A stretch of 64,000 bases of DNA from RGIG3701 sp031553595 (GCA_031553595.1 JAVBLI010000009.1:124001-188000), one strand, 5' to 3'. Positions 46,844 through 56,839 are shown, counted from the first letter of the stretch. Notes: a model not told the origin generated them from the sequence alone. Numbers and translations are program-made.

Positions 46844-48100
46844 ATGAACGGTATGTTGTTGAAAGAAGGGCGTGATGAAAGTCCGGAGCCTCCCGGATCG
46901 TCGGGCCAGGGACTTTCTTGTTGGTGGCAGCGGGCCGATCTGCGGTACCGCGACGATGTTCTTTATTTCGGCGAAACGGCGCTGGGTGACTTTGCGGCTC
47001 AGGCCGGGGATACGCCCGCTTATGTTTATCGCCCGGCCCGCGCTGCGGAAAAAGCGGCGATGATCCGTTCCGCCCTGCCCGAGGCGACGCTTCTTTATGC
47101 GATGAAAGCGAACCGTCACCCCGCCATCCTCACACGGATGCGTGAAACCGTGGACGGAATCGATATTTGCTCCCCGAACGAAGCCCGGCTGGCACTTGCG
47201 TCGTCGTTTCGAGAGGAGCAGCTCAGTTATACCGGCACGTCGCTGTCGGAGTCCGATCTGACATTTTTGGCCGAGCACCCCGGCATCCATGTGAACGTCG
47301 ATTCGCTGGCGTGTCTGCGGCGGCTGGCGTCGCGCTGCCCTGGCCGGTCGCTGGGCGTGCGTATCAATCCGGAGTCCGGAATCGGATATCGCAACGAGGC
47401 CCGGCTGGTTTACTCCGCCCAAGAGCGTCCCGGGAAGTTCGGCCTGCTGAAAGAGCAGCTCCCCGAGGCGGCGGCGATGGCGAAACATTTCGGCTGCCGG
47501 ATTTGCACAGTGCATTGGCATGTGGGTTGCGGCTGGCTGGACGAACAGTTGACGGGCCTGGCCGAGATTCTGGAGCGTGCCACGTCGATGGCGGCGTCGC
47601 TGCCGGACGTCGAGTGGATTAACCTCGGCGGCGGGCTGGGCGTGCCGTTCCGTGCGGACGACAAGCCGCTTTCGCTGGACCGCTGGTCGGAGGCGGTGCG
47701 CAAGGCCGTTGGCGGGCGGTGGCGCGTGTGCCTCGAGCCCGGGTCGTTTCTCGTGCAGGACGCCGGGATCCTGCTGGCTCGCGTCAACACCGTCGAAACC
47801 AAGCGGCAATGGACTTTCGCCGGCGTCAATGCCGGATTTAATCTCGCGATGGAGCCTGTTTTTTACGGCATGCGACTGGAGCCGGTCTATCTGAACCGTC
47901 CGGCGCCGCAGCGGAAAATCGCGCCCGTGACCATCGCCGGAAATATCAACGAAGCCCACGATTTGCTGGCCCGGGACATGGAAATGCCCGTGCCGGAAGA
48001 GGGCGAATGGCTCGGTTTTCTCAATGCCGGCGCGTATGCCGCGGCGATGGCTTCCAATCATTGCCTGCGGGGAGGTTTTCTGGAGTTTACCGCTCCTTGA
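46844..48100 (+). CDS. PLP-dependent decarboxylase, LysA/ornithine decarboxylase 2 family
   Basis: A 418-residue fold-III PLP enzyme. The PLP lysine is in LLYAMKANRHPAIL, then DGIDICSPNEARLAL, the HWHVGCGW stretch after a helix (LysA: H-x-H-x-G-S), NLGGGLGVPF and the C-terminal NAGAYAAAMASNH. It decarboxylates a basic amino acid or polyamine precursor (diaminopimelate, carboxynorspermidine or similar), but the CESGD motif of diaminopimelate decarboxylase is replaced by LEPGSFL, so I cannot choose the substrate. The start has AGGGA eight bases upstream. A methyltransferase gene follows in the same direction. Confidence 0.78.
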   Translation: MNGMLLKEGRDESPEPPGSSGQGLSCWWQRADLRYRDDVLYFGETALGDFAAQAGDTPAYVYRPARAAEKAAMIRSALPEATLLYAMKANRHPAILTRMRETVDGIDICSPNEARLALASSFREEQLSYTGTSLSESDLTFLAEHPGIHVNVDSLACLRRLASRCPGRSLGVRINPESGIGYRNEARLVYSAQERPGKFGLLKEQLPEAAAMAKHFGCRICTVHWHVGCGWLDEQLTGLAEILERATSMAASLPDVEWINLGGGLGVPFRADDKPLSLDRWSEAVRKAVGGRWRVCLEPGSFLVQDAGILLARVNTVETKRQWTFAGVNAGFNLAMEPVFYGMRLEPVYLNRPAPQRKIAPVTIAGNINEAHDLLARDMEMPVPEEGEWLGFLNAGAYAAAMASNHCLRGGFLEFTAP

Positions 48101-48213
48101 TGCGCGGGTTGCGGCGTCTGTCGTGGCACCGCAACTGACCCAGCGCACGGCCCCTTTTTTCTCTTACGTTTTTTATTGTGACCGCAACCCCTTTTTATAA
48201 GGATATTTAGCCC

Positions 48214-48945
48214 ATGAGTACGATGAAACCCGCGATTTCCACCGATTCGATTTCCGCCGAAAGCCAGCTTTCCGAAGTCAACAAATCGGCGTGGGACCGC
48301 CTCTACGCTTCGACCGACGAACTGGTCTGGGGCGACAACGCGCTGCCGTTCGTCGAGGATGCGATTCGTTTTCTTCGGTCGGCGGACATGCTGCCGCAGA
48401 AGCCGGCGATGCTGGATGCAGCGACGGGCGAGGGGCGCAACCTCCCGACGCTGCTGGCTGCCACGACGGATGTCACCGCCTGCGACGCTTCCCCGGCAGC
48501 GCTTGCGAAATTGGCCTCCCGCTTCGGCGACCGCGTCGGCGCCGTCGAATGCGACCTGGCCCTGATGCCCTTCCCGGCTTTTTCCTTCGACATGATCCTG
48601 GCCTGCGACATCATCGAAACGCTGCCGAATCTCGAGGAAGTGCTGAGGGAGATGAATCGCGTGCTGCGGCCCGGCGGCGTCCTGGTGGCCAACGTCCCGG
48701 ACTTCGACGACGGCATTTCCAGCACCGACATGCAGCCGCTGGAAACCGGCAACTTCATGTATAAAGGCGACTACTTCTTCCGCTTCCAGGAAGAAAGCGA
48801 ATTCGTGGCGACGATGGAACGGGCCGGCTTTCGGCTGATTTCCTGCGAGCCGACGACGTGGTGGGAGCCGCCGCACCCCGGTTACCGCGACGAAGTGCAC
48901 AGCCACACCAGCCGTATCGTCATCGCCTCCCGCGTGATGGAATAA
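48214..48945 (+). CDS. Class I SAM-dependent methyltransferase
   Basis: A 243-residue cytosolic enzyme. Motif I is LDAATGEGRNLPTLLAATTDVTACDASPAALAKL, motif II region FDMILACDIIETLPNLEEVLREMNRVLRPGGVLVANVP. This is the UbiE/COQ5-like small-molecule pattern; the acceptor is unknown. It follows the PLP decarboxylase by 113 bp and has AAGGAT before the ATG. The stop TAA is inside the left arm of palindrome E. Confidence 0.85.
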   Translation: MSTMKPAISTDSISAESQLSEVNKSAWDRLYASTDELVWGDNALPFVEDAIRFLRSADMLPQKPAMLDAATGEGRNLPTLLAATTDVTACDASPAALAKLASRFGDRVGAVECDLALMPFPAFSFDMILACDIIETLPNLEEVLREMNRVLRPGGVLVANVPDFDDGISSTDMQPLETGNFMYKGDYFFRFQEESEFVATMERAGFRLISCEPTTWWEPPHPGYRDEVHSHTSRIVIASRVME

Positions 48946-48950
48946 TTGAC

Positions 48951-49025
48951 AATGGATAATTGATAATTGATTGCGTAGAGAAAACCATCCGGCCGGTGGC
49001 TCGCTTGCGTCAATTATCAATTATC
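48951..49025. repeat. Stop-codon-anchored palindrome E
   Basis: Tandem AATTGATAATTGA units (48951-48970) inverted at 49010-49025, 16 bp perfect, with a core containing GGCTCGCTTGCGTCA. The same CGCTTGCGTCA core, in the same orientation relative to a gene stop, is in palindrome G. Confidence 0.8.
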
Positions 49026-49049
49026 AATTTCTCTCCCCTCCCCGTTTTC

Positions 49050-49078
49050 TTGACTTTCGGCGGCGGATAAATTAAAAT
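49050..49078 (+). promoter_or_regulatory. Sigma-70-type promoter of the four-repeat STN protein
   Basis: TTGACT (49050-49055), 17-bp spacer, TAAAAT (49073-49078). The leader would be about 50 bases and includes AGGAGA before the ATG at 49138. Confidence 0.8.
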
Positions 49079-49137
49079 GAAAGACGGCTGCGCCCTTTTC
49101 GTTTTTTCTTTTTTCCACTTTTCAGGAGAAATCCGCC

Positions 49138-52100
49138 ATGAAAACGCTGTTTTTGCGAAAAAATGCGCTTGTTCTGACGCTCGGGCTTGGGATTCTGAGT
49201 TTTTTCTGCATTTTTCATCTCACGGCCAAGCCGCTGGCGATGGCGCAGGAAGCACCCGTGGAGCAGGAAGCGGATGAGGAGGAGGGGGAAAACGCCGACG
49301 TGATGCTCATGAATGTGATACGGGAAATCGAGCGGCGGTATGACGTGACCATCCGCCTGACGCCCTGGCTGGGGAAGGGGAAGCTTTTCGAGCCGGAACT
49401 GGAGATCGTCGCCATGCCCCCCGCCGGGCTGACGCTGGAGGAGGCCCTGTACCAAACGCTGACGCTCCATGGGCTGGTTTATGAGAAAAAAGCAGATCAT
49501 TACTGGGTCACGGGCGGGAAAACCCCCGGCGTGTACCTGCTGGAAAAGCGTTATTCGCTGCCGCGGGAAGCGGCGGACGATATCCTGGACATCCTGCCGC
49601 GGCTGATCTGTGAAGACTCCTGGCGGAGTAACGGCGGCGCGGGTGTGTGTGAGTTCGACAAAAAAACGAAAACGCTGACGGTGTGGCAATCGCCGGATGT
49701 GATGCCGCTGGTGGATGATTTTTTCGCGAAGCTGATGGGGACGTATGTGCCGTCGCCGGGGAGGGAAAAGCTCCTGCGTGTGCTGGAAACCCCCACGACG
49801 CTCGCGTTTCCCGAAACGCCGCTGCGAGAAATCGCGAAGTTGCTCGAAACGAAGTACGGCGTGCCGATCCGGCTGGACATGGAGAAGCTGGAAGATTGTG
49901 GTGTCAGTGCGGATGAACCGTTTTCGGCGGATTATCGGGACATCGCAATGGGCAGCATCCTGCGGAATATGTTTTTCGAAAAGCATCTTGGGTATGTGCC
50001 GGACGGCGATACGCTGGTGATTACGTCCCGGGAAAAGGCGGACAATACCCATGAGCTGCGGCTTTACCCGTGGAAGTTCGAGCCTACCGATTGCGTGCTG
50101 CTCATCCAGGCGCCGGATGGGGAAATGGTCACCCTATGGGAAATGCAGCCGGAGCATGCGACGAAGGAAAACACGCCGGTGACGGAGGTTTACGACGGGC
50201 CGGTGGAGAGCGAGCCGACGGCGGAATGGGATTCGCTGTACTGGCTGCTGGAGGGGATGGTTCAGAAGGACACGTGGGAGTGTAACGGCGGGGCGGCAAA
50301 ACTATTTTTCATGGGTGTGCCGAAACCGGATACCGAGGAAATTTTTGCTGTGGTGAATGGCTCGCAGCGTCTGCACGAAGACGTGAAGCGCCTGCTGGAC
50401 GCGGTGACGAAAAAAACACCGTGGCGGACACCGGCCGAGCTGCGCGCCCTGGCGGCGCTGGAGAAGCCCGTGAGCGTGACGGCGATCGAGGAGGGAATGA
50501 CGATCGCGGAGTTTGTCGGGGAAATCGGCCGGCAGATCGGCGAGAAGATTTATTGTACCGAGGATATACTTTATGAATTGGAGGAGAGCAGTGCCGTCAA
50601 AGGGCGTATTTACCCGAATGTCGTAAGCGTCTCGGCGCGGACCGCCCTGCGGGGTGTTATCATGCAGGATACGGATATTTCGCTGCGGAACGAAACCCTG
50701 TGGCTGACGAAAAACGACGAAGCGCTGTACCCGGTTTTTTATCCCTTGACGCTCAACCCGGGGGATGACCTGGAAAGCATCATGGAACTCGTGGTCAATT
50801 GTATCAATAAAGACTCGTGGGAGGATAATGGCGGCTCGGCAGTTATCGCGCGACCGCCGCAGCGCGACGGGATCATCGTTTTGCAGTCCCCCGCCACGCA
50901 CCGGGAAATCGCCCGGCTGTTACAGACTTACCACGAAAAAACACCTCCGCGGGGCGCAATCGAAAAACATTTTCAGGACCTGCTGGCGACGAAAGTCTCG
51001 CTGGCGTATGTCGACAAAACGATGCGGGAGGTCATGGCCGATTTGCAAGGGAAGTTCGGCATCACCATCCGGCCTAACTGGAAAGCGATGCGGGAAAATG
51101 TCGTCAACCTGGATGAAATTCGCGTGACGCTGGAGGTGACGGATATTTCGCTGCGAAACGCGATGGAGCTGCTGTGTCGGCAGTCCGACCAAATCGGCCT
51201 GGCGGTCACCGACGAGGAGGTGGTGGTGCTGCCCCGGGGTAATTATAAGGGGGAATTCGCCGACAATTATATGTTCGCGAAGATGTATCCGTGGAAATTT
51301 CCCCCGGAAAGATTCTTGGAAGGCGACAGGTACTCGGTGGGGAGGAGTATGTCGGGCAGATTGTTTGGTGCTGGTGGGACAGGTGGCATCATGGGAGGAT
51401 TTTTCCTCGAATCGCCGGCGCCGTCAGAAGCGGAGGACGCGGGCATGCCGGCACCGGACCGCTGGGAGCTGTTGGACATTTTAACGCTGATTGATGCGGA
51501 CTCCTGGGAGGTGAATGGCGGGCCCGGCACGGCCGGGTGGCTGTCGGAGTGGATCGTCGTCACCCAGACGGAGGCGGTGCACCGGGAGGTTGAAAAACTG
51601 CTGCGGGCTTTGCGGCGGAAGCCCCCGCTGCAAACGGCGACGGAAATGCGGATCGCGAAATGCATGAAACAGCCGGTGACATGGGATTTTCATGCCCGTC
51701 CGCTGGGCGAGGTGGCGCTGGAGTTGAGCCGGCAGGTGGGGGTGAATTTCGTGCCGGACGCCGGCGCGATGATGGATGAAGTGAGCGCTTATGAAGAGAG
51801 CGGTCGTGAGAAGGAAATTTCGCCGAAAACGCCGGTTACGGCGAGGGTGGAGAATGTGCCGCTGGAGCGGGCGCTGAACGAGATGCTGCACCCGCTGGGG
51901 CTGCGCTGGCTGGTGCAAAATGATGTCGTGCTGCTGACCACGCCCCGGGTGGCGTACCGTAGCGTGGCGTACCGCGTTTATGATGTGACGGGGGCCGGCC
52001 GGCTGGATATGACGTCGGGCGACGTGAAAGAGATGCTTGAGGAGCGTCTGACGTTTTTGCATGATGGCCGAGGGGAACACCCCCTGATGGGTGAGTGCGG

Positions 52101-52320
52101 CCCGTTTTTTTTGGTGGTGGCGCAGACGCCCACGGTGCATGCGATGATTGCGGGGCTCTTGAAAAACCTTGAGGCGGAGTTACCGTCGGACACCGACCGA
52201 CGGGAATTTTGGCAGTGGCAGGACGATAAGCGCGAAGCACTCGAATCGCAGCGCTTCGTGCCTTTCCGCCCCGTGTCGCGGAGCAGGAGAAATGATTACC
52301 TTGGGGGCGGATTCATGTGA
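49138..52320 (+). CDS. Secreted protein with four secretin-N/STN-like repeat units
   Basis: A 1060-residue exported protein. A signal sequence (about residues 1-38, KNALVLTLGLGILSFFCIFHLTA) is followed by four similar units, each ending with a D-x-W-x-x-N-G-G block: EDSWRSNGG near residue 159, KDTWECNGG near 377, KDSWEDNGG near 558 and ADSWEVNGG near 787. Each block is followed by a short beta region and an H-x-E-V/I-x-x-L-L helix (HREIARLLQTYHEK, HREVEKLLRALRRK). The same block occurs once in the convergent secretin (KDSWEENGG). The units resemble secretin N-domains, so it may be a periplasmic partner or scaffold of a secretin, without its own outer-membrane pore. I do not know a named family. 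Confidence 0.75.
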   Translation: MKTLFLRKNALVLTLGLGILSFFCIFHLTAKPLAMAQEAPVEQEADEEEGENADVMLMNVIREIERRYDVTIRLTPWLGKGKLFEPELEIVAMPPAGLTLEEALYQTLTLHGLVYEKKADHYWVTGGKTPGVYLLEKRYSLPREAADDILDILPRLICEDSWRSNGGAGVCEFDKKTKTLTVWQSPDVMPLVDDFFAKLMGTYVPSPGREKLLRVLETPTTLAFPETPLREIAKLLETKYGVPIRLDMEKLEDCGVSADEPFSADYRDIAMGSILRNMFFEKHLGYVPDGDTLVITSREKADNTHELRLYPWKFEPTDCVLLIQAPDGEMVTLWEMQPEHATKENTPVTEVYDGPVESEPTAEWDSLYWLLEGMVQKDTWECNGGAAKLFFMGVPKPDTEEIFAVVNGSQRLHEDVKRLLDAVTKKTPWRTPAELRALAALEKPVSVTAIEEGMTIAEFVGEIGRQIGEKIYCTEDILYELEESSAVKGRIYPNVVSVSARTALRGVIMQDTDISLRNETLWLTKNDEALYPVFYPLTLNPGDDLESIMELVVNCINKDSWEDNGGSAVIARPPQRDGIIVLQSPATHREIARLLQTYHEKTPPRGAIEKHFQDLLATKVSLAYVDKTMREVMADLQGKFGITIRPNWKAMRENVVNLDEIRVTLEVTDISLRNAMELLCRQSDQIGLAVTDEEVVVLPRGNYKGEFADNYMFAKMYPWKFPPERFLEGDRYSVGRSMSGRLFGAGGTGGIMGGFFLESPAPSEAEDAGMPAPDRWELLDILTLIDADSWEVNGGPGTAGWLSEWIVVTQTEAVHREVEKLLRALRRKPPLQTATEMRIAKCMKQPVTWDFHARPLGEVALELSRQVGVNFVPDAGAMMDEVSAYEESGREKEISPKTPVTARVENVPLERALNEMLHPLGLRWLVQNDVVLLTTPRVAYRSVAYRVYDVTGAGRLDMTSGDVKEMLEERLTFLHDGRGEHPLMGECGPFFLVVAQTPTVHAMIAGLLKNLEAELPSDTDRREFWQWQDDKREALESQRFVPFRPVSRSRRNDYLGGGFM

Positions 52321-52365
52321 TCGGCGGCAGTTGGAAGAGGGGGGGCAAATTAATTTACTCACAAG

Positions 52366-52481
52366 AACAGCAGCCGGGAATGGAGCGGAATGTAATGACG
52401 CGCAATGACCGGATAGAAGTGGGGAAACGCTCGGTGGGGCTTATCCGGTCATTTCGCTTCGCTTCATTCTCGGCTGCTGTT
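52366..52481. repeat. Palindrome L, AACAGCAGCCGGGAATGGAG family
   Basis: Arms AACAGCAGCCGGGAATGGAG... and the inverse ending CGGCTGCTGTT (52471-52481) with an asymmetric interior carrying ATGACCGGATA. It lies between the two convergent D-x-W-x-x-N-G-G proteins. Palindrome M (58496-58616) is a second copy. Confidence 0.85.
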
Positions 52482-52511
52482 GCATCTCACATCTCTCGTC
52501 AAAACGCGCAT

Positions 52512-52545
52512 AAAAAAACCGGCTCCGATGGGGTTTCGGAGCCGG
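52512..52545 (-). terminator. Rho-independent terminator after the secretin gene
   Basis: On the minus strand a perfect 10-bp stem CCGGCTCCGA/TCGGAGCCGG (52519-52528 with 52536-52545) is followed by TTTTTTT, about 40 bases after the secretin stop. Confidence 0.92.
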
Positions 52546-52581
52546 CGTAAGTTAAGAAGAACGTTGAGGTTACGTCATGCG

Positions 52582-55500
52582 TTACGCGCCGGTAACGCCG
52601 ATGGCCGCTTCTTCCTCTTCCTGAATGATGATACGCGGTGTGACGACCATCATCAGGCTCGAGGTTTCACGCCCGATGCTCGTGTTCTTGAACAGTCGGT
52701 TGATGAAGGGCACCTTGTTGAGGATCGGGACGCCCGCCTCGCTGCGGCCTTCGCTCAAACGTTTGATACCGCCCAGGAGCACCGTTCCGCCGTCCGGCAC
52801 GCTGACCGTCGTGGTGACCGTCACGTAAGAGAACGTCGGCAACTGCACGGTCGTACCCTGGCGGGTCGTTTCCGTGTTGTTGGTCTTGGTGGTATTGTCG
52901 TTCGGATTATCCTGATCGCCGGTGGCGCTGGAGTCCGTCTTGGTGGTTGACGTTCCGGTGAAGGTGAACTGCTGCACGTCGCCGATCTGGCTGAAGTACG
53001 GCACGACTGTCAGTCGCACGTAGCGACGGTCGGCTGAGACCACAGCTTGGACGGTCATGAAGGAACCTTCCGACAGGACGACGATCACGGGCTGCAGTGC
53101 CGCCGCGAAGTCGCCGACGACAGGCGTCACGCTGATGACGAACGGCGTCTGCGACGTGTCTGCGACGAACGCCTGCTGGCCGTTGAAGAGCGTTACCTTC
53201 GGGGCCTGGAGCACGTTCGAACGCTCGGTGCTCTGGGCCGCCTCGAGGAAGAGATACGCTTCCACGTCCGAAAGGATGGCGAATCCGAGCTGGGCTCCGA
53301 AGTTCTTCGAGGCGTCGTAGCCGCCCAGCAGGGCCCCCGCGGTGGTCAGCGCCGAGCTGCCCTGCAGGAAACTGATGGGGGCCGGGCCGGAAGTGTTCAG
53401 GCTGTAATCCTGGTAATAGGTTCCCTGGCCGACGGTGGCGCTTCTGCCGTTACGGGCCCAGACGCGGCCGGTCGTGCCGTCGGCCGTTGTGTAGGTCTGG
53501 GAATTGAAGGCGCCCGCGGTGCCGGTCGGAATGTTGACGTTGAAGTCGACGCCGATCTTCTCGAAGAAGGTGTCGTTGAGGGTGACGAAACGCACCTCGA
53601 TGGTCACCTGCAGGTCTTGCAGACGGCGCAGCTGTTCCAGCAGGTTCGCGATCGCTTCGTGAGCTTCCTGTGTCTGACTGACGACCAGACTGAGGTTGAC
53701 CGGGAATTTCGCGATGGTTCCGGGACCGCCGTTTTCCTCCCACGAATCCTTCTGGATGGTGTTGACGATCAGGTCCATGAGGCTCTCGAAGTCGGCGCTT
53801 GCGGCACCGCCGGAAGCTCCGTCCTGGACGAGTCCGCCGCCGCCGACCATTCCGCCGCCGGATCCGCCGACGGGGACTGTGGTCTGGGCGTTGACGCCGG
53901 CCGGGATGTTGGAATTGATGCTCGGCGAGCCGGCGCGGCTGGCCATGCCGATACTCGGTGCAGCCATCGCGGCCTGCCACGGCGACATCGTGCCGCGTGC
54001 CGTGGTCATCGCGTTCTGCAAGGCACCCTCCAGACCCATGCCACTGCTGGGGCTGAAGTTCGGGATTGGAATCACGAGGTCCGCCACCGGGTACACGACT
54101 TCATACACGTCCGTGCTCTTGAGGCCCTTGCTGGTGATCAGCAGCACCTCGTTGCGAATGACGTAATCGAGTTCTTTCCCGCCGAGAATCAGCTTCAGCG
54201 CACTGGCAAGGCTGATTTCGTTCTGGGTCGTGAGACTCACCCGGTCGGAAGGATTGACGCCTTCTTTAGCCAGGCCGGCCTCGTCGATGTGGATGTTGAT
54301 GCCGGTCGCCTTGGCCAGCACGTCGATGACGCTCGTCAGCGGCTGCTGCGCAAAGTTCGGATGCACGGGCGTGTCGAGGGCTTTTTGAATGGCCAGCTCT
54401 CGCTCGTTGAGCCGCGTCTGTTTTTTCATGGCTGCCAGACGCCGATTGCTGATTTTGTCCCAGTCGTCGGCGTATTCGATCTCGCCGACAAACGGAATGG
54501 AGCTGCGGTCGACGGCGAGCATCGACTTGACATATCCGTCTTCCTTTTCGTCGCGGATCTCCCGGTTGAGATGCATACGATGATGCATTTTTCCACTGAC
54601 TTCCAGCTGAATCGCAACGGGTTCGTCGGGGAATAGCTGCTTGGCACGCTGGCCAACCACTTCCGCTTCGGCGAAACGGCGTTCTTTCTGGAGGCGGTTA
54701 AACTCTTCGGTCATCTCGGCCAGACGCTCCTGCTTGCTCATCAGGTTTTCCTGATCCTGCTTCGCGCCGTCCAGATTTTTCTGGTTCCGCTCGGCCATCC
54801 TGATCTGGGCCTCGTTGTCGTTGATATACTTCTGCAGTTCCTCGGTTTTTTTGTCGTGGTTCCGCATGAGCATATCACGCTGACCGCCCTGCAGTTCGGA
54901 CTCCTCCAGTTTCTGGCGGAAATCGATCATCAGCTTCAGGGCACCTCGGGGATCGCTCTCCCGCATATCGCTGGCTTTTCGCTGAAGATTCTGCATTTCG
55001 GTCGCCAGTTGATTAAACGTGACGGACTCGGATTCGGGATTCGCCAGCGGTCCGGGCCTTGCGGCGGCGGAGGCGTTGGGATCGGGCTGCGAGAGCAGGA
55101 TTTGCAGGTCGTTGAGATGTCGGGCCGTTGCCGGATCCAGCTCCGCGCGATACTGCTCGGCCTGGGCGACGTATTTTTTGGCCGCCTCACGATTATTCTG
55201 TTGCAGCTCGACTTTCGCCTGTTGCAGCAGCGCATAACCGGGACTCTGGTTGACACTTGCGGGCACCACTGCGGTGTTGTCCTGACCCGGCGCGTAGACG
55301 GCCGCGGATGCCGTGTGGGCTCCGGTACCGATTGCGCCTGCGGGCGTGACGTACTCCGCGGGGGGCGTCATGGCCAGGGCCGGGGGAATGTCCGCCGCAC
55401 TGGTTGCTGGCGTGGTCGCCGTCATGGGAGGCCTGCCGCTCGGATTGCCACGCTGATTCTTCACGGCTTCGATTCTCGCCAGGATGTCGCGCGGCTGCGG

Positions 55501-56442
55501 TTCAAACTGGTTGAATTTCACGTTCAGGTTGTCGGCGGCGAACGCCAGCGTGGACGCTTCGTCGAGCCGACCCCAGCCCAGGAGCGTCTGCGACTGCTCC
55601 ATAAAGCTTTTCGCCAGCGCCCGACGGACGCCTTCGGTGTCGCCTTCCTGCTGCCGCTTCTGCATGATGAACGTGTAATTGCGGACATGCGCCAGCACGT
55701 TCTCGTGGGTATCCATTTTGGGCGGATACGGCAGTTGCATGGCGCCGGCCTGATTGGCCAGCTGGGTTGCGCGATTGACGTCGCCCTGGGAAAGCGCGAC
55801 GCGTGCGTCGACGATTAACTTATTCCGCGCTCCGGTGGCACGTGCGTTGGCCTGGGCGGCCGCTGGGTCGTGTTGAGGAGGCATGGCCGCGGGCGCCATC
55901 GCCGGATTATACGGCGGCTGGGGCGCGGGTGCCATCGTGGGATTGTAGGGCTGACCAGGGGCCATGTTGGGATTCATGGGTGCGGCGTGCGCGACGGGCG
56001 GTGCCGCCGGAGCAGCGTATCCGCCGGGTGCCGGGCCGTAGGTTCCGGGTGCCGGAGCTGCCGGAGCCGCCAGCACGGAACGCTGGGTGCCGCTTGCCGC
56101 CACGGCGACGTCATGCATCAGTCGCTGCGGCGAATCTTCGTTCGGGGCATAGGTCGCCACCAGTGTGTCGGCCTGTCTCGCCCAGTGGGTTGCTTCCTGA
56201 AGGTTGCCGGCTTGTAACGCCTGACGCCCCTTCGCTAAATACTCCATCGCCTGCATCTTCGGTTGAATGTTCGCAGGTCGCGTCGTGGTGTTCGGGACAG
56301 GCTGTCCGCCGCCAGGAGACGTCGTTGCGCCGGCAGGGTAGTATTGCCCCGCACAAACGCTGACGAAAAGTCCCAGCGAAACAGCTGCCAGCACCATCGG
56401 TGATCGTGTGGTAAATCTGTTCATCGTTCTTCTTTTCTTCAT
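52582..56442 (-). CDS. Large secretin (GspD-type) with TPR-like N-terminal region
   Basis: A 1286-residue exported protein. Signal sequence (MKKRRTMNRFTTRSPMVLAAVSLGLFVSVCAG), then a Pro/Ala-rich and TPR-like section with AMEYLAKGRQALQAGNLQEATHWARQADTL (residues of about 60-280), coiled-coil-rich middle (about 480-620), an STN-like domain around residues 700-800, and the D-x-W-x-x-N-G-G block (KDSWEENGG) near residue 896. The secretin pore domain occupies about 940-1260: VEAYLFLEAAQSTERSNVLQ, VVPYFSQIGDVQQF, and the hallmark GVPILNKVPFINRLFKN. It forms an outer-membrane ring for a type II/IV pilus-like system, but no other system genes are here. A Thr/Asn-rich insertion (TKTDSSATGDQDNPNDNTTK) splits the pore region. 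AAGGA precedes the ATG. Confidence 0.88.
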   Translation of the reverse strand: MKKRRTMNRFTTRSPMVLAAVSLGLFVSVCAGQYYPAGATTSPGGGQPVPNTTTRPANIQPKMQAMEYLAKGRQALQAGNLQEATHWARQADTLVATYAPNEDSPQRLMHDVAVAASGTQRSVLAAPAAPAPGTYGPAPGGYAAPAAPPVAHAAPMNPNMAPGQPYNPTMAPAPQPPYNPAMAPAAMPPQHDPAAAQANARATGARNKLIVDARVALSQGDVNRATQLANQAGAMQLPYPPKMDTHENVLAHVRNYTFIMQKRQQEGDTEGVRRALAKSFMEQSQTLLGWGRLDEASTLAFAADNLNVKFNQFEPQPRDILARIEAVKNQRGNPSGRPPMTATTPATSAADIPPALAMTPPAEYVTPAGAIGTGAHTASAAVYAPGQDNTAVVPASVNQSPGYALLQQAKVELQQNNREAAKKYVAQAEQYRAELDPATARHLNDLQILLSQPDPNASAAARPGPLANPESESVTFNQLATEMQNLQRKASDMRESDPRGALKLMIDFRQKLEESELQGGQRDMLMRNHDKKTEELQKYINDNEAQIRMAERNQKNLDGAKQDQENLMSKQERLAEMTEEFNRLQKERRFAEAEVVGQRAKQLFPDEPVAIQLEVSGKMHHRMHLNREIRDEKEDGYVKSMLAVDRSSIPFVGEIEYADDWDKISNRRLAAMKKQTRLNERELAIQKALDTPVHPNFAQQPLTSVIDVLAKATGINIHIDEAGLAKEGVNPSDRVSLTTQNEISLASALKLILGGKELDYVIRNEVLLITSKGLKSTDVYEVVYPVADLVIPIPNFSPSSGMGLEGALQNAMTTARGTMSPWQAAMAAPSIGMASRAGSPSINSNIPAGVNAQTTVPVGGSGGGMVGGGGLVQDGASGGAASADFESLMDLIVNTIQKDSWEENGGPGTIAKFPVNLSLVVSQTQEAHEAIANLLEQLRRLQDLQVTIEVRFVTLNDTFFEKIGVDFNVNIPTGTAGAFNSQTYTTADGTTGRVWARNGRSATVGQGTYYQDYSLNTSGPAPISFLQGSSALTTAGALLGGYDASKNFGAQLGFAILSDVEAYLFLEAAQSTERSNVLQAPKVTLFNGQQAFVADTSQTPFVISVTPVVGDFAAALQPVIVVLSEGSFMTVQAVVSADRRYVRLTVVPYFSQIGDVQQFTFTGTSTTKTDSSATGDQDNPNDNTTKTNNTETTRQGTTVQLPTFSYVTVTTTVSVPDGGTVLLGGIKRLSEGRSEAGVPILNKVPFINRLFKNTSIGRETSSLMMVVTPRIIIQEEEEAAIGVTGA

Positions 56443-56775
56443 ATTCCTTAAAGCCTTACAGTTCGGAACTGAATCACGTTCGGCCGTAATCGTTCGCGCA
56501 ACACCTCGTCGCGGAACACCCCGTTACGGCTGCTTCGACACACGTGCCCACATCCCCGCAAAAGAACATCACCGCGGGATCGCACACCGACCGCTCGCCT
56601 GAGACGCACTCAGGAAATGGCCGGCGCAAAACCGTTGGGAAACGCTTTTTTTGCAGGGAAAACCGTGGTCTACCACGTGTCTTATGGAGTTAAATACCCA
56701 TTTATTACAAAAACGTCAAGATGGATTTGCAGAAAAAATGAGAAAAAGAGAATTTTTCGAAGAAAAGGGGAGAAA
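56443..56775. other. Long leader/promoter region of the secretin gene
   Basis: About 330 bases upstream of the secretin start (minus), with no gene. It contains small perfect hairpins CCTGAG...CTCAGG (56598-56614) and CGTGG-TCTA-CCACG (56664-56677), so the mRNA leader may be structured. I did not find a clear sigma-70 promoter. Confidence 0.5.
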
Positions 56776-56839
56776 AATGGTGAATGGTTAATTGTGAATG
56801 ATGAATTCATTACCCATTCACAATTACCCATTCACCATT
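56776..56839. repeat. Stop-codon-anchored palindrome H
   Basis: Arms 56776-56800 and 56815-56839 are inverse copies with one mismatch in 25, made of GTGAATGG and GGGTAATT units around a short AATTC centre. The right arm overlaps the stop of the minus-strand HAD gene (56838-56840). Confidence 0.85.

Noticed and set aside
46682..48148. Long minus-strand open frame (about 488 codons) opposite the PLP decarboxylase gene
   Set aside because: It is the antisense shadow of a conserved enzyme, is rich in Arg, His and Pro, and shows no motif.
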